A DNA stretch of 64,000 bases from Streptomyces sp. NBC_00259. GTDB lineage: Bacteria > Actinomycetota > Actinomycetes > Streptomycetales > Streptomycetaceae. Shown piece after piece: positions 15,171 through 23,639 of the stretch. The stretch spans positions 2,170,001-2,234,000 of the forward strand of contig NZ_CP108080.1 in assembly GCF_036181745.1 (NCBI RefSeq). Reading direction: 5' to 3'. Positions within the stretch are counted from its first letter, which is position 1, and each line of letters starts with the position of its first letter. A program made the position numbers and the translations under genes. The notes under the pieces were generated by a model. That model searched no databases. It was not told where the DNA came from and saw only the letters and a program-made list of their open reading frames with translations.

Positions 15171-15883
15171 TGCCGAAGCCGACCCGGACGCACTGGGCCG
15201 CGATCACCGCGGTGGTGCTGGCGCTGCTGTTCGCGGGCGCGGCCACGGTCGCGTCCGCGGGCGGCGACGCCGGGCACGAGGGCGGCCACGGCGGCGGTAC
15301 GGCGGCGGCCCCCGCGTCGGGCTCCGCCGACGCGGGCTTCGCCCGTGACATGGCCGTCCATCACCAGCAGGCGGTGGAGATGTCCTTCATCGTCCGGGAC
15401 CGTACGCAGGACGAAGAGGTGCGCCGGCTCGCGTACGACATCGCCAACACACAGGCCAACCAGCGCGGCATGCTGCTGGGCTGGCTGGATCTGTGGGGGC
15501 TGCCGAAGGTCGAGTCCGGGTCCGAGCCGATGGGCTGGATGACCTCGGCGAAGGGCCACGGCGGGCACGGCGGCGAGCACGAGGACGGGCCGGGCGCACA
15601 CGCCGGGCACGAAGCCGGCGGCGCCTCGCTGATGCCCGGCATGGCCACCGCGGCCGAGCTGGAACAGCTCGCGAAGGCGAGCGGCAAGCAGGCCGAAGTC
15701 CTCTACCTGCAGCTGATGACCGACCACCACAAGGGCGGCGTCACGATGGCCCAGGGCTGCGCGGACCTGTGCACCGTGGGGACGGAGAAGTCCCTCGCCC
15801 AGGGCATGGTCGACGCCCAGCAGTCCGAGCTGGCGCTGATGGCCGACCTGCTGAAGAAGCGGGGTGCGGCGCCCCGCGGCTGA
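15170..15883 (+). CDS. DUF305-family exported His-rich protein
   Basis: 237-aa protein with a signal peptide or N-terminal anchor (AAITAVVLALLFAGAATVASAG), a Gly/His-rich linker, and a DUF305 four-helix, ferritin-like domain. Two MxxHHxxxxxM motifs are present, MAVHHQQAVEM and MTDHHKGGVTM, the presumed metal-binding pairs. A second His-rich stretch (GHGGHGGEHEDG) sits between them. The family includes CopM-like copper-binding proteins. ATG 15170 overlaps the previous stop by one base (TGATG). Extracellular or envelope metal sequestration is the most likely role. Confidence 0.88.
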   Translation: MPKPTRTHWAAITAVVLALLFAGAATVASAGGDAGHEGGHGGGTAAAPASGSADAGFARDMAVHHQQAVEMSFIVRDRTQDEEVRRLAYDIANTQANQRGMLLGWLDLWGLPKVESGSEPMGWMTSAKGHGGHGGEHEDGPGAHAGHEAGGASLMPGMATAAELEQLAKASGKQAEVLYLQLMTDHHKGGVTMAQGCADLCTVGTEKSLAQGMVDAQQSELALMADLLKKRGAAPRG

Positions 15884-16046
15884 CCCGGTCCGCAGCCGGT
15901 TCGCACCCGGTCCGCAGGTGGTCCGCCCCGGGACCGGCCTGCCCATCGGCCGACGAGCCCCGCGGCCGGTCCGTCTCGCGGCGGACCGGCCACGCGGCCG
16001 GCCTGCCCCGCGGCCGGCTCGCGCCCGGCTCGCGCCCGACCCGGCC

Positions 16047-16484
16047 TCAGCCTCCGCCCGCCCCGGCCCGCCACTGCACCCGGGGCGGGCGGACGACCGC
16101 GCACAGCGGCAGGCCGTGGTCGTCGGTCAGTCCGATCGTCGCCTCGGCCGCGCCCGCCGCCACCAGGTCCGCGGGGATGTCCGCGAGGAAGAGCTTCGCG
16201 CGCCGGAACATCGCGAAGGTGCCGCCGGTCGGCAGTTCTCCCCAGGTGAGACAGACGAACCGCTCGCCGCGCCGCCCCTGCACGTAGGGGCCGCGGAAGT
16301 CGGTCGTCCCGTCGGGCGCCTCGACGACGTCGGCGGTAAGGTCGAAAACGGCCTCCCCGGCGTCCGCCGGGACCAGCTGGTCGGGTTCCCTGCCCCGCTG
16401 TGTGCCCACGTGCACGTCGGAGAAGTCCCCGCAGTGACGGCCGGGAAGATCCCGGCCCGTGATGCGCAACGTCAGCCGGGCCAT
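16047..16484 (-). CDS. DUF5990 family protein
   Basis: 145-aa cytoplasmic beta-rich protein: ARLTLRITGRDLPGRHCGDF, a VHVGTQRGREPDQLVPADA segment, then FRGPYVQGRRGERFVCLTWGEL and a C-terminal VRPPRVQWR. This is the layout I recall for DUF5990 proteins; no biochemical role is known. ATG 16484 has GGAGAGGAG about 8 nt upstream. It is transcribed against the DUF305 gene across a 160-bp GC-rich gap and divergently from the CBS gene. Confidence 0.75.
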   Translation of the reverse strand: MARLTLRITGRDLPGRHCGDFSDVHVGTQRGREPDQLVPADAGEAVFDLTADVVEAPDGTTDFRGPYVQGRRGERFVCLTWGELPTGGTFAMFRRAKLFLADIPADLVAAGAAEATIGLTDDHGLPLCAVVRPPRVQWRAGAGGG

Positions 16485-16583
16485 CGGAAGGCTCCTCTCC
16501 GCCCCTGGGTCCTCCAGCGGGGGTCCGGGCGTGACATCGGGTGACAACGGTCGCGTGGGCCGCACTCAGGAGGTACGAACCCC

Positions 16584-17003
16584 ATGACCACCGCCAAGGA
16601 CATCATGCATCCCGGGGCCCAGTGGATCCCGGCACACGAAACGCTCGACCGTGCCGCGCAGTTGATGCGCGAACTGAACGTGGGCGCCCTGCCCATAGCC
16701 GACTCCGAGGAACGCCTCTGCGGCATTCTGACCGACCGTGACATCGTCGTCGGCTGTGTGGCCATGGGCCATGACCCGTCGAAGATCACGGCAGGCGACA
16801 TGGCCAAGGGCACCCCGCGCTGGGTCGAAGCCGGTGCGGACGTGAACGAGGTACTGCACGAGATGCAGGACCACCAGATCCGCCGGCTGCCCGTCATCGA
16901 GAACAAGCGCCTCGTCGGAATGATCAGCGAGGCCGATCTGGCCCAGCATCTGCCGGAGGACCAGATCGCGTCGTGGGTCGAGCAGGTGTACGCGCGGGGC
17001 TGA
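16584..17003 (+). CDS. tandem CBS-domain protein
   Basis: 139-aa protein made of two CBS domains (a Bateman module). The first has TLDRAAQLMRELNVGALPIAD...GILTDRDIVV, the second DVNEVLHEMQDHQIRRLPVIE...LVGMISEADLA. Such stand-alone modules bind adenosine nucleotides or other ligands and regulate partners. In Streptomyces they are often stress-induced, but that is family knowledge, not seen here. AGGAGGT 8-9 nt before ATG 16584 is a near-perfect ribosome site. The 3' end overlaps the end of the convergent hydrolase gene by 80 bp. Confidence 0.93.
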   Translation: MTTAKDIMHPGAQWIPAHETLDRAAQLMRELNVGALPIADSEERLCGILTDRDIVVGCVAMGHDPSKITAGDMAKGTPRWVEAGADVNEVLHEMQDHQIRRLPVIENKRLVGMISEADLAQHLPEDQIASWVEQVYARG

Positions 17004-17880
17004 CCCGCTCCGCTCCTTCTCCCGCCCCCTCCTCCGGCGTCAGGACCGCCCGGGCCACCGCGTCCGGGCGGTCCAGCATCATCAGATGGCCCGAGCCGCC
17101 GACGGCCTCGAATCGGGCGTCGCCGAGCAGCCGGGCCAGCGCGCGCTGCCGCTCCAGCCAGCGCCGGGTGAACCGGCCGCCCAGGCCGCCCCGGCCGGCG
17201 TCCGCGGCCAGTACGGTCACCGGGACCCCGTCCGGAAGCGGGAACCGCCCGCGCAGCGCGAGCAGTTCGGCGGCGACCGCGCGGTAGTGGGTGTTCTCCA
17301 GCAGGGCGCCCTGGAGCACGCGCGCGGTGCCGTAGCAGCGGCGTACGAGCGGGGCGGGGGCCGGGTCGCCGCCGCCCGTGCGGGAGAGCCGGACGACGGC
17401 GCGGCGGGTGAGCGGGCCGAGCGCGGCGGGCGCTCCCACGGCGCTCAGCGCGGTGCCGACGCCGTGCGCCACGGCCGTACGCACCGCGGGGGCGACGGGC
17501 GCACGCGCGTCCTCCTCGACGCTGGAGTCCACGAGGACGATGCCGGACGTACGGGCGGGGTGGAGGCGGGCGAAGGCCTCGGCGTGGAATCCGGCGATGG
17601 AGTGGCCGACGACGGTGGCGGGCCCGGCGAGCCCCAGCGCGTCGAGGAGGGCGGCGATGCGATGGGCCTCGCCCGTCGCCGACGGGGGGACCGCCGCCGG
17701 TCCGCTCAGGCCGTGTCCCGGACGGTCGAAGCGGACGACGGTGCGGTACGGCGCGAGCAGCGGTACGACGGGGTCCCAGTCGAACCAGCTCATGGCGAGG
17801 CCCGCGCTGAGGACACAGACCGGTCCGCTGCCCTCGACGACCATGTGATGGGGCACTCCGCCGACCCGTACGAACGTCAC
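16924..17880 (-). CDS. alpha/beta hydrolase
   Basis: 318-aa hydrolase with the alpha/beta fold. It has the oxyanion region (SAGLAMSWFDWDP), RFDRPGHGLS, nucleophile elbow GHSIAG (Ser near residue 95), a VLVDSS strand and a GSGHLMM segment with the catalytic His near 262. The C-terminal ~45 residues (from LTPEEGAGEGAE) are disordered-looking and lie over the end of the CBS gene. GTG 17880 overlaps the stop of the upstream DUF998 gene (GTGA), so the two are coupled. Substrate unknown; lipase/esterase or haloperoxidase-like subfamily possible. Confidence 0.85.
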   Translation of the reverse strand: MTFVRVGGVPHHMVVEGSGPVCVLSAGLAMSWFDWDPVVPLLAPYRTVVRFDRPGHGLSGPAAVPPSATGEAHRIAALLDALGLAGPATVVGHSIAGFHAEAFARLHPARTSGIVLVDSSVEEDARAPVAPAVRTAVAHGVGTALSAVGAPAALGPLTRRAVVRLSRTGGGDPAPAPLVRRCYGTARVLQGALLENTHYRAVAAELLALRGRFPLPDGVPVTVLAADAGRGGLGGRFTRRWLERQRALARLLGDARFEAVGGSGHLMMLDRPDAVARAVLTPEEGAGEGAERVSPARTPARPTTRSGPPADAGPDRPR

Positions 17881-18608
17881 GCTCTGCCCCTCGTCCCCTG
17901 TGTGCCCGGCATCCCGGGTGTCCCCCGCCTGCCGTCCCGCGCCACGGACAGCGCGAGTACCGCCAGCCAGCCTGCCACGAGCAGCACCTGGAGGCGTTGT
18001 CCGGCGCCGAGGGCCCAGATGCCGCGGCCCGCCCGGAAGGCGGCGACGGCGGTCAGCGTCCAGACGGTGGCGGCGAGTTCGAGGGCGATGAGGACCGGTC
18101 CCGTCCGGGCCAGCGGGGGCCACCATCCGTAGCGGCGCGCGGCGACGGTCAGCGCGACGAGGCCGACGAGCGCGCCGGCCGTGGCGAGGGTGGAGGTGAT
18201 GGCGTGCGCGGCGTGCGTGGCGGGGACGAGGCCCGCGGTCTCCCGGGCCGCGCACTGCGGGTCCGCGCTGGGTGCGCAGCTGAGCGGCAGCCGGGAGTCG
18301 GCCGCGGTGCCCGCGCCGAACAGCGCGAGGGCCGCCCAGCCGAGCACGGACCAGGGGCGCCGCGGCAGCCATCGCAGTGCCCCGGCGGCTCCGGTGAGGA
18401 CGAACAGCCCGGCGGCCAGATCGGTGGCGCGGAACAGTCCGCCGAAGGGCTGGTCGGCGGCGGCGAGTTCGCTCACGTACGCCCTGACCGGGTCGATGCC
18501 GGTGCTGAGGATCAGTTCGAGCACCCAGGCGGTGTAGGCGAGGGAACCGAGCGCGATCAGCAGCGCGACAGTTCTGGATGTAACGGATGTACCGAATGTT
18601 TCGGGCAT
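17877..18608 (-). CDS. DUF998 family membrane protein
   Basis: 243-aa integral membrane protein with about six to seven hydrophobic helices (for example VALLIALGSLAYTAWVLELI and LGWAALALFGAGTAADS). It has the DUF998 pattern YVSELAAADQPFGGLFRATDLAAG in its first loop. Function unknown. It is the first gene of a two-gene unit with the hydrolase (4-bp overlap). The start lies 92 bp from the divergent multicopper oxidase gene, and the shared region probably holds both promoters. Confidence 0.85.
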   Translation of the reverse strand: MPETFGTSVTSRTVALLIALGSLAYTAWVLELILSTGIDPVRAYVSELAAADQPFGGLFRATDLAAGLFVLTGAAGALRWLPRRPWSVLGWAALALFGAGTAADSRLPLSCAPSADPQCAARETAGLVPATHAAHAITSTLATAGALVGLVALTVAARRYGWWPPLARTGPVLIALELAATVWTLTAVAAFRAGRGIWALGAGQRLQVLLVAGWLAVLALSVARDGRRGTPGMPGTQGTRGRA

Positions 18609-18700
18609 TGTGCCCCATGCTAGGTCGTGCCGCGTCCGGCCCCACCGGGGCCTGTCCCCCGGTGGGGTGGGGGCGCGCAGGTTCGACCGACCGGAGGGCC

Positions 18701-20422
18701 ATGTACAGGCAGGAGCACACCCGTCAGACCTCTCACACCCGTCGCGCGGTACTCGGCGCCGGGATCGCCGCCGCGGGATCCGGACTGCTCGCCGCCTGCT
18801 CGGGCGACGGTCCGGACCGCGGCGGCCAGGAGGGGGCCCCGGGGTCCAGGCCCCAGGCTTCTGCCCCGGCGCCGGACGGCAAGCAGGTCGGCCCCACCTG
18901 GACTCCGAGCCCCGAGCGCCTGGAGCGGGGGCTCACCTTCACCGCCACCCCCGGCACGGTCGAGCTGGGCGGCGGACGCACCGTCAGGACCTGGACGTAC
19001 AACAACGAGATGCCGGGGAAGGAGGTGCGGATCACCGCCGGCGACACACTGAAGATGACGCTGAACAACCATCTGCCGGAGCCGACCACGGTCCACTGGC
19101 ACGGCATCGCCCTGACCAACGACATGGACGGCGTGCCCGATGTGACGCAGCCGCCGATCAAGCCCGGCAAGTCGTTCACGTACCGCTTCTTCGTGCCGCA
19201 CCCCGGCACCTACTGGTTCCACCCGCACATGGGCCTGCAGCTCGACCGCGGGATGGCCGCGCCGCTGATCGTGGACGACCCGAACGAGCCGCTCTCCTAC
19301 GACCGGGAGTGGATCATCATCCTGGACGACTGGATCGACGGGGTGAACGGCTCCACGCCGGAGGACGTGTTCGCACAGCTCCGCAAGGGCAAGCCCGCCA
19401 TGGGGCACGGCTCCGGGCACGGCGGTGAGCGCGGCGAGGACCACGAGGACGAGGACGACGACGAGCACGGCGCCCGGCCCTCCCGGCCCGCCGGAGGAGT
19501 GGACGCCGGGTACGGGCCGGGCTGGGCCCAGGCCCCGGCGGCGCGGAGCGGCCCCTCGCCGTCACCGCACGGCGGCAAGGGCCCGTACCGGCTGATGAAG
19601 GGCGCCAAGAGCGAGCTGCTCGGCGGCCACGCGGGCGATGTCGCCTACCCGCACTACCTGATCAACGGGCGCACGCCGGACGACCCGACGCAGTTCCAGG
19701 CCAAGCCCGGCGAGCGCATCCGGCTGCGCATCATCAACGCGGGCGGAGAGTCGCCGTTCCGGGTGGCGCTCGGCGGACACCAGATGACGATCACCCACAG
19801 CGACGGCTTCCCCGTGCACCACGAGAAGGTCGACTCGCTGCTGGTGGGCATGGCCGAGCGCTACGACGTGCTGATCACCGCGAAGAGCGGGGTCTTCCCG
19901 TTCACCGCGCTCGCCGAGGGCAAGAACGGCTCGGCCATGGCCGTCCTGCGCACCGGCGGCGGGGCGGCGCCGAAGCCGTCCACGCGTCCGGCGGAGCTGT
20001 ACCGGAACGTGCTCCAGTCGGCCCGGCGGCTGCGGCCGCACGAGTCCGTGGCCATGGACCGGCGCCGGCCGGACCGCCTGCTCAAGCTCACGCTGACCGG
20101 CGGCATGGAGGAGTACGACTGGGGCATCGACCACCGGCCCTACTCACCGGACCGGATCCACAAGATCGAGCACGGTGAGCGGGTGCGTCTGGTGGTCGTC
20201 AACGCCACGGACATGTGGCACCCCGTCCATCTGCACGGCCACACCTACTCGCTGGCCGGCATCGACTCCCACGGCGCCCGCAAGGACACGTCCGTGGTCC
20301 TGCCGCACAACAAGCTGGTCCTCGACTTCGACGCGGACAACCCGGGTCTGTGGATGCTGCACTGCCACAACATCTACCACTCGGAGTCCGGGATGATGAC
20401 GACGCTGGCGTACCGCCGCTGA
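18701..20422 (+). CDS. Tat/lipoprotein multicopper oxidase
   Basis: 573-aa exported three-domain multicopper oxidase. The N-terminus has a twin Arg (HTRRAVLG) and a lipobox-like LLAAC, so Tat export with lipid anchoring is likely. The four copper-binding segments are intact: HWHGIALT (~132), YWFHPHMG (~170), HPVHLHGHTY (~506) and HCHNIYHSE (~553). The last gives the type-1 copper His-Cys-His with a downstream Met. An acidic, His-rich insertion (GHGSGHGGERGEDHEDEDD) lies between domains 1 and 2 and could bind extra copper. Likely oxidises Cu(I) or phenolics in the envelope. ATG 18701 follows GGAGGG closely. Confidence 0.93.
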   Translation: MYRQEHTRQTSHTRRAVLGAGIAAAGSGLLAACSGDGPDRGGQEGAPGSRPQASAPAPDGKQVGPTWTPSPERLERGLTFTATPGTVELGGGRTVRTWTYNNEMPGKEVRITAGDTLKMTLNNHLPEPTTVHWHGIALTNDMDGVPDVTQPPIKPGKSFTYRFFVPHPGTYWFHPHMGLQLDRGMAAPLIVDDPNEPLSYDREWIIILDDWIDGVNGSTPEDVFAQLRKGKPAMGHGSGHGGERGEDHEDEDDDEHGARPSRPAGGVDAGYGPGWAQAPAARSGPSPSPHGGKGPYRLMKGAKSELLGGHAGDVAYPHYLINGRTPDDPTQFQAKPGERIRLRIINAGGESPFRVALGGHQMTITHSDGFPVHHEKVDSLLVGMAERYDVLITAKSGVFPFTALAEGKNGSAMAVLRTGGGAAPKPSTRPAELYRNVLQSARRLRPHESVAMDRRRPDRLLKLTLTGGMEEYDWGIDHRPYSPDRIHKIEHGERVRLVVVNATDMWHPVHLHGHTYSLAGIDSHGARKDTSVVLPHNKLVLDFDADNPGLWMLHCHNIYHSESGMMTTLAYRR

Positions 20423-20521
20423 CCGAGCGGGGAGGGGCCCGCCCCTCCTCTCGCCCTGGCCCTCGCCCTCCCTCTCGCCCGGGCGGAGCAGGCGCCTCCG
20501 GGGTGGCGCGGGACACACCGC

Positions 20522-20551
20522 GGGACATCGCGTCAGAGAGACGATTACACT
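20522..20551 (+). promoter_or_regulatory. probable leaderless promoter of nadE
   Basis: GGGACA at 20522-20527 and TACACT at 20546-20551 are 18 bp apart, and the GTG start is 7 nt after the -10 box. No ribosome site is present, so transcription probably begins at the start codon. Confidence 0.55.
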
Positions 20552-20558
20552 GGGCCGC

Positions 20559-22340
20559 GTGCCCCAACTTCGTCTCGCTCTGAATCAGATCGACTCGACC
20601 GTCGGCGATCTCGCCGGCAACACCGAGTCGATCGTGCACTGGACCCGGCACGCCGCCGAGCAGGGTGCGCATCTCGTCGCGTTCCCCGAGATGGTGCTGA
20701 CCGGTTACCCCGTCGAGGACCTGGCCCTGCGGTCGTCCTTCGTCGAGGCCTCGCGGACCGCGCTGCGCGCGCTCGCCGGGCGGCTCGCCGACGAGGGGTA
20801 CGGGGAGATCCCGGTGATCGTCGGCTATCTCGACCGTTCCGAGAAGGCACAGCCGCGGTACGGCCAGCCCGCCGGCGCCCCGCAGAACGCCGCCGCGGTG
20901 CTGCACCGCGGCCGGGTGGTGCTGACGTTCGCCAAGCACCACCTCCCCAACTACGGCGTCTTCGACGAGTTCCGGTACTTCGTGCCGGGCGACACGATGC
21001 CGGTGGTCCGCGTGCACGGCGTCGACGTCGCGCTCGCCATCTGCGAGGACCTCTGGCAGGACGGCGGCCGCGTCCCCGCCGCCCGCTCCGCCGGGGCCGG
21101 GCTGCTCGTCTCGATCAACGCCTCGCCGTACGAGCAGAACAAGGACGACACCCGTCTGGAACTGGTGCGCAAGCGGGCCCAGGAGGCCGGCTGCACCACC
21201 GCGTACCTCGCGATGATCGGCGGCCAGGACGAGCTCGTCTTCGACGGCGACTCGATCGTCGTCGACAGGAACGGCGAGGTCGTCGCGCGCGCCCCGCAGT
21301 TCGCCGAGGGCAGCGTCATCCTGGACCTCGACCTCCCGGCCGCGTCCGCCGAGCCCGGCACGCCCGGCGGCGGAGCCGCCCATGGGCAGCGGGTGGACGA
21401 CGCTCTCGCCGTCGACCGGGTCGTCCTCTCCGAGGAGCCGCTCCCCGCGTACGAGCGGGAGCTGACGGGCGGCTACGCCCCGCGCCTCGACGACGACGAG
21501 GAGGTGTACTCCGCGCTGGTCGTCGGCCTGCGCGCGTACGCCGCCAAGAACGGCTTCCGGTCCGTCCTGATCGGCCTGTCCGGAGGTATCGATTCGGCAC
21601 TCGTCGCCGCGATCGCCTGTGACGCGCTCGGCGCGGAGAACGTGTACGGCATCTCCATGCCGTCCAAGTACTCCTCCGACCACTCCAAGGGCGACGCGGC
21701 CGAGCTGGCCCGTCGCACCGGGTTGAACTTCCGCACCGTGTCGATCGAGCCGATGTTCGACGCCTACATGGGCTCGCTCGGGCTGACCGGTCTCGCGGAG
21801 GAGAACCTCCAGTCGCGGCTGCGCGGGACGATGCTGATGGCGGTCTCCAACCAGGAGGGCCACATCGTCCTCGCCCCGGGCAACAAGTCCGAGCTGGCGG
21901 TGGGCTATTCGACGCTGTACGGCGACTCGGTCGGCGCGTACGGCCCGATCAAGGACGTCTACAAGACCTCGGTCTTCCGGCTGGCGAAGTGGCGCAACCG
22001 GGCGGCCGAGGAGCGCGGCCAGACCCCGCCGATCCCGGAGAGCTCGATCGTCAAGCCGCCGAGCGCCGAACTGCGCCCGGGGCAGGTCGACACGGACTCG
22101 CTACCGGACTACGACGTCCTGGACCGGATCCTGGAGCTGTACGTCGACCGCGATCAGGGCAAGGACGCGATCGTGGCCGCCGGTTACGACGAGGAGCTGG
22201 TCACGAGGACCCTGCGCCTCGTCGACACGGCCGAGTACAAGCGGCGCCAGTACCCGCCAGGCACCAAGATCTCGGCGAAGGGCTTCGGCAAGGACCGGCG
22301 CCTGCCGATCACGAACCGCTGGCGCGAGACGACGCACTGA
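20559..22340 (+). CDS. nadE: glutamine-dependent NAD+ synthase
   Basis: 593-aa enzyme that makes NAD+ from nicotinate adenine dinucleotide using ATP and glutamine. Residues 1-270 are the nitrilase-like glutaminase domain with the Glu-Lys-Cys triad in FPEMVLTGYP, FAKHHLPNYG and AICEDLW. Residues 310-593 are the synthetase domain with PP-loop GLSGGIDSAL (~336-345) and PGNKSELAVGYSTLYGD. Length fits the two-domain bacterial form. GTG 20559 is the only start matching the conserved MPQLRLALNQID opening. The gene ends 32 bp inside the 3' end of a convergent exporter gene, and its terminator hairpin also lies within that gene. Confidence 0.97.
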   Translation: MPQLRLALNQIDSTVGDLAGNTESIVHWTRHAAEQGAHLVAFPEMVLTGYPVEDLALRSSFVEASRTALRALAGRLADEGYGEIPVIVGYLDRSEKAQPRYGQPAGAPQNAAAVLHRGRVVLTFAKHHLPNYGVFDEFRYFVPGDTMPVVRVHGVDVALAICEDLWQDGGRVPAARSAGAGLLVSINASPYEQNKDDTRLELVRKRAQEAGCTTAYLAMIGGQDELVFDGDSIVVDRNGEVVARAPQFAEGSVILDLDLPAASAEPGTPGGGAAHGQRVDDALAVDRVVLSEEPLPAYERELTGGYAPRLDDDEEVYSALVVGLRAYAAKNGFRSVLIGLSGGIDSALVAAIACDALGAENVYGISMPSKYSSDHSKGDAAELARRTGLNFRTVSIEPMFDAYMGSLGLTGLAEENLQSRLRGTMLMAVSNQEGHIVLAPGNKSELAVGYSTLYGDSVGAYGPIKDVYKTSVFRLAKWRNRAAEERGQTPPIPESSIVKPPSAELRPGQVDTDSLPDYDVLDRILELYVDRDQGKDAIVAAGYDEELVTRTLRLVDTAEYKRRQYPPGTKISAKGFGKDRRLPITNRWRETTH

Positions 22341-23541
22341 CCTGCTGGTCGGCCGCCGCTGCGAGGGGGCTTCCCGCGACGACGCGGGAAGCCCCCTTCG
22401 TCGTACGGTCCAGCAGTCCCGCCGCGGCCGCGATCGCCAGGCCCGCGACGGCGAGGACCGAGCCGACGAGCGCCGGCGAGATCCAGCCCCAGCCCGCGGC
22501 GATCGCCGCCCCGCCGAGCCATGCGCCGCCGGCGTTGGCGAGGTTGAAGGCGGAGTGGTTGGAGGCGGAGGCGAGGGTCGGGGCGTCCTGGGCCTTGTTC
22601 ATCACCAGCATCTGGAGCGGGGTCGTGGTCATGAAGCCGACCGCGCCGAGGACGACCACGGTGACGAGCGCGGCCCACGGGATGTGCGCGGTGAAGCGGA
22701 AGGCGACGAGGACCAGCGCGAGTGCGGCGAGCGAGCCGTACAGGGTGGGGCGCAGGGCCCGGTCGGTGAGCGGGCCGGCCGCCAGCGCTCCGAGCGTCAT
22801 GCCGATGCCGAACAGGGCGAGGACGAGCGTCACGGAGGACTCGCCGAGGCCCATCACCTCGGTCGTGATGGACGCGAGGTAGGAGTACACGGCGAAGACG
22901 CCCGCGAAGCCGAACACGGCGGTGAGCAGTCCCAGCAGCACCTGCCGGTTGCCGAGGGCGCGCAGCTCACGGCCGAGGCCCTGATGGGCGTCGACGGGTA
23001 CGTCCGGAACGAGCCGGGCGAGCGCGGCCATCGCGACCAGCCCGATCACGGTGACGACGAGGAAGGTGGCGCGCCAGCCGAGGTGCTGGCCCAGGAGCGT
23101 CGCGGCGGGTACGCCGACGATGTTGGCCACGGTCAGTCCGAGGAACATCGTGGCCACGGCCCGCGCCTGCCGCCCCTCGGCGACGAGCCGCGCGGCGACG
23201 ACCGCGCCGACCCCGAAGAACGCCCCGTGCGGCAGCCCCGCGAGGACGCGCCCGGCGAGGAGCGTGCCGAAGCCGGGCGCGAGTGCGGAGGCGAGGTTGC
23301 CGACGACGAACAGCGCCATGAGCAGCAGGAGCATCCGCTTGCGCGGGACGCGGGAGCCGAGCGCGGTGAGCAGCGGGGCACCGATGACGACGCCGATCGC
23401 GTACGCCGAGACGAGGTACCCGGCGGTGGGGACGGAGGTGCCGAGATCGCCCGCGACATTGGGCAGCAGGCCCATCATCACGAACTCGGTGGTGCCGATG
23501 CCGAAGGCGGACACGGCGAGCGCGAGCAGCGCCAGGGGCAT
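22309..23541 (-). CDS. MFS exporter (AraJ/Cmx-like, DHA1 type)
   Basis: 410-aa protein with 12 predicted transmembrane helices. FGIGTTEFVMMGLLPNVA in helix 1 and SRVPRKRMLL in the 2-3 loop are typical of the sugar-efflux/chloramphenicol-type DHA1 exporters. Likely drug or metabolite/H+ antiporter; substrate unknown. GGAAAGG precedes ATG 23541. After helix 12 comes a ~40-residue hydrophilic tail coded over a perfect hairpin and over the end of nadE. A GTTC-n7-GAAC element lies 22 bp upstream. Confidence 0.88.
   Translation of the reverse strand: MPLALLALAVSAFGIGTTEFVMMGLLPNVAGDLGTSVPTAGYLVSAYAIGVVIGAPLLTALGSRVPRKRMLLLLMALFVVGNLASALAPGFGTLLAGRVLAGLPHGAFFGVGAVVAARLVAEGRQARAVATMFLGLTVANIVGVPAATLLGQHLGWRATFLVVTVIGLVAMAALARLVPDVPVDAHQGLGRELRALGNRQVLLGLLTAVFGFAGVFAVYSYLASITTEVMGLGESSVTLVLALFGIGMTLGALAAGPLTDRALRPTLYGSLAALALVLVAFRFTAHIPWAALVTVVVLGAVGFMTTTPLQMLVMNKAQDAPTLASASNHSAFNLANAGGAWLGGAAIAAGWGWISPALVGSVLAVAGLAIAAAAGLLDRTTKGASRVVAGSPLAAAADQQVSASSRASGS
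22365..22396. terminator. perfect 14-bp hairpin, nadE terminator inside exporter tail
   Basis: Arms GGGGGCTTCCCGCG (22365-22378) and CGCGGGAAGCCCCC (22383-22396) with a 4-nt loop, 24 bp after the nadE stop and followed by TTCGTCGT. It lies within the last codons of the opposite exporter gene. Confidence 0.8.
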
Positions 23542-23562
23542 GGGAAGAGCCTTTCCGGTTTA

Positions 23563-23577
23563 GTTCTCAAACGGAAC
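23563..23577. promoter_or_regulatory. GTTC-n7-GAAC inverted repeat upstream of MFS exporter
   Basis: GTTCTCAAACGGAAC lies in a locally A/T-rich stretch 22 bp upstream of the leftward exporter start. It could be a promoter or operator; no cognate regulator gene is adjacent. Confidence 0.3.
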
Positions 23578-23639
23578 AAAGGCTCTCATGCGGATTGTTC
23601 CCGCGGGTGAACGCCTGATTGCGGCGGCTTTACCCCGGG

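Noticed and set aside
15884..16046. Repeated GGCCGG/CCGGTC motifs resembling a repeat array
   Set aside because: Irregular spacing and ordinary GC-rich sequence; no constant unit, so neither CRISPR nor iterons.
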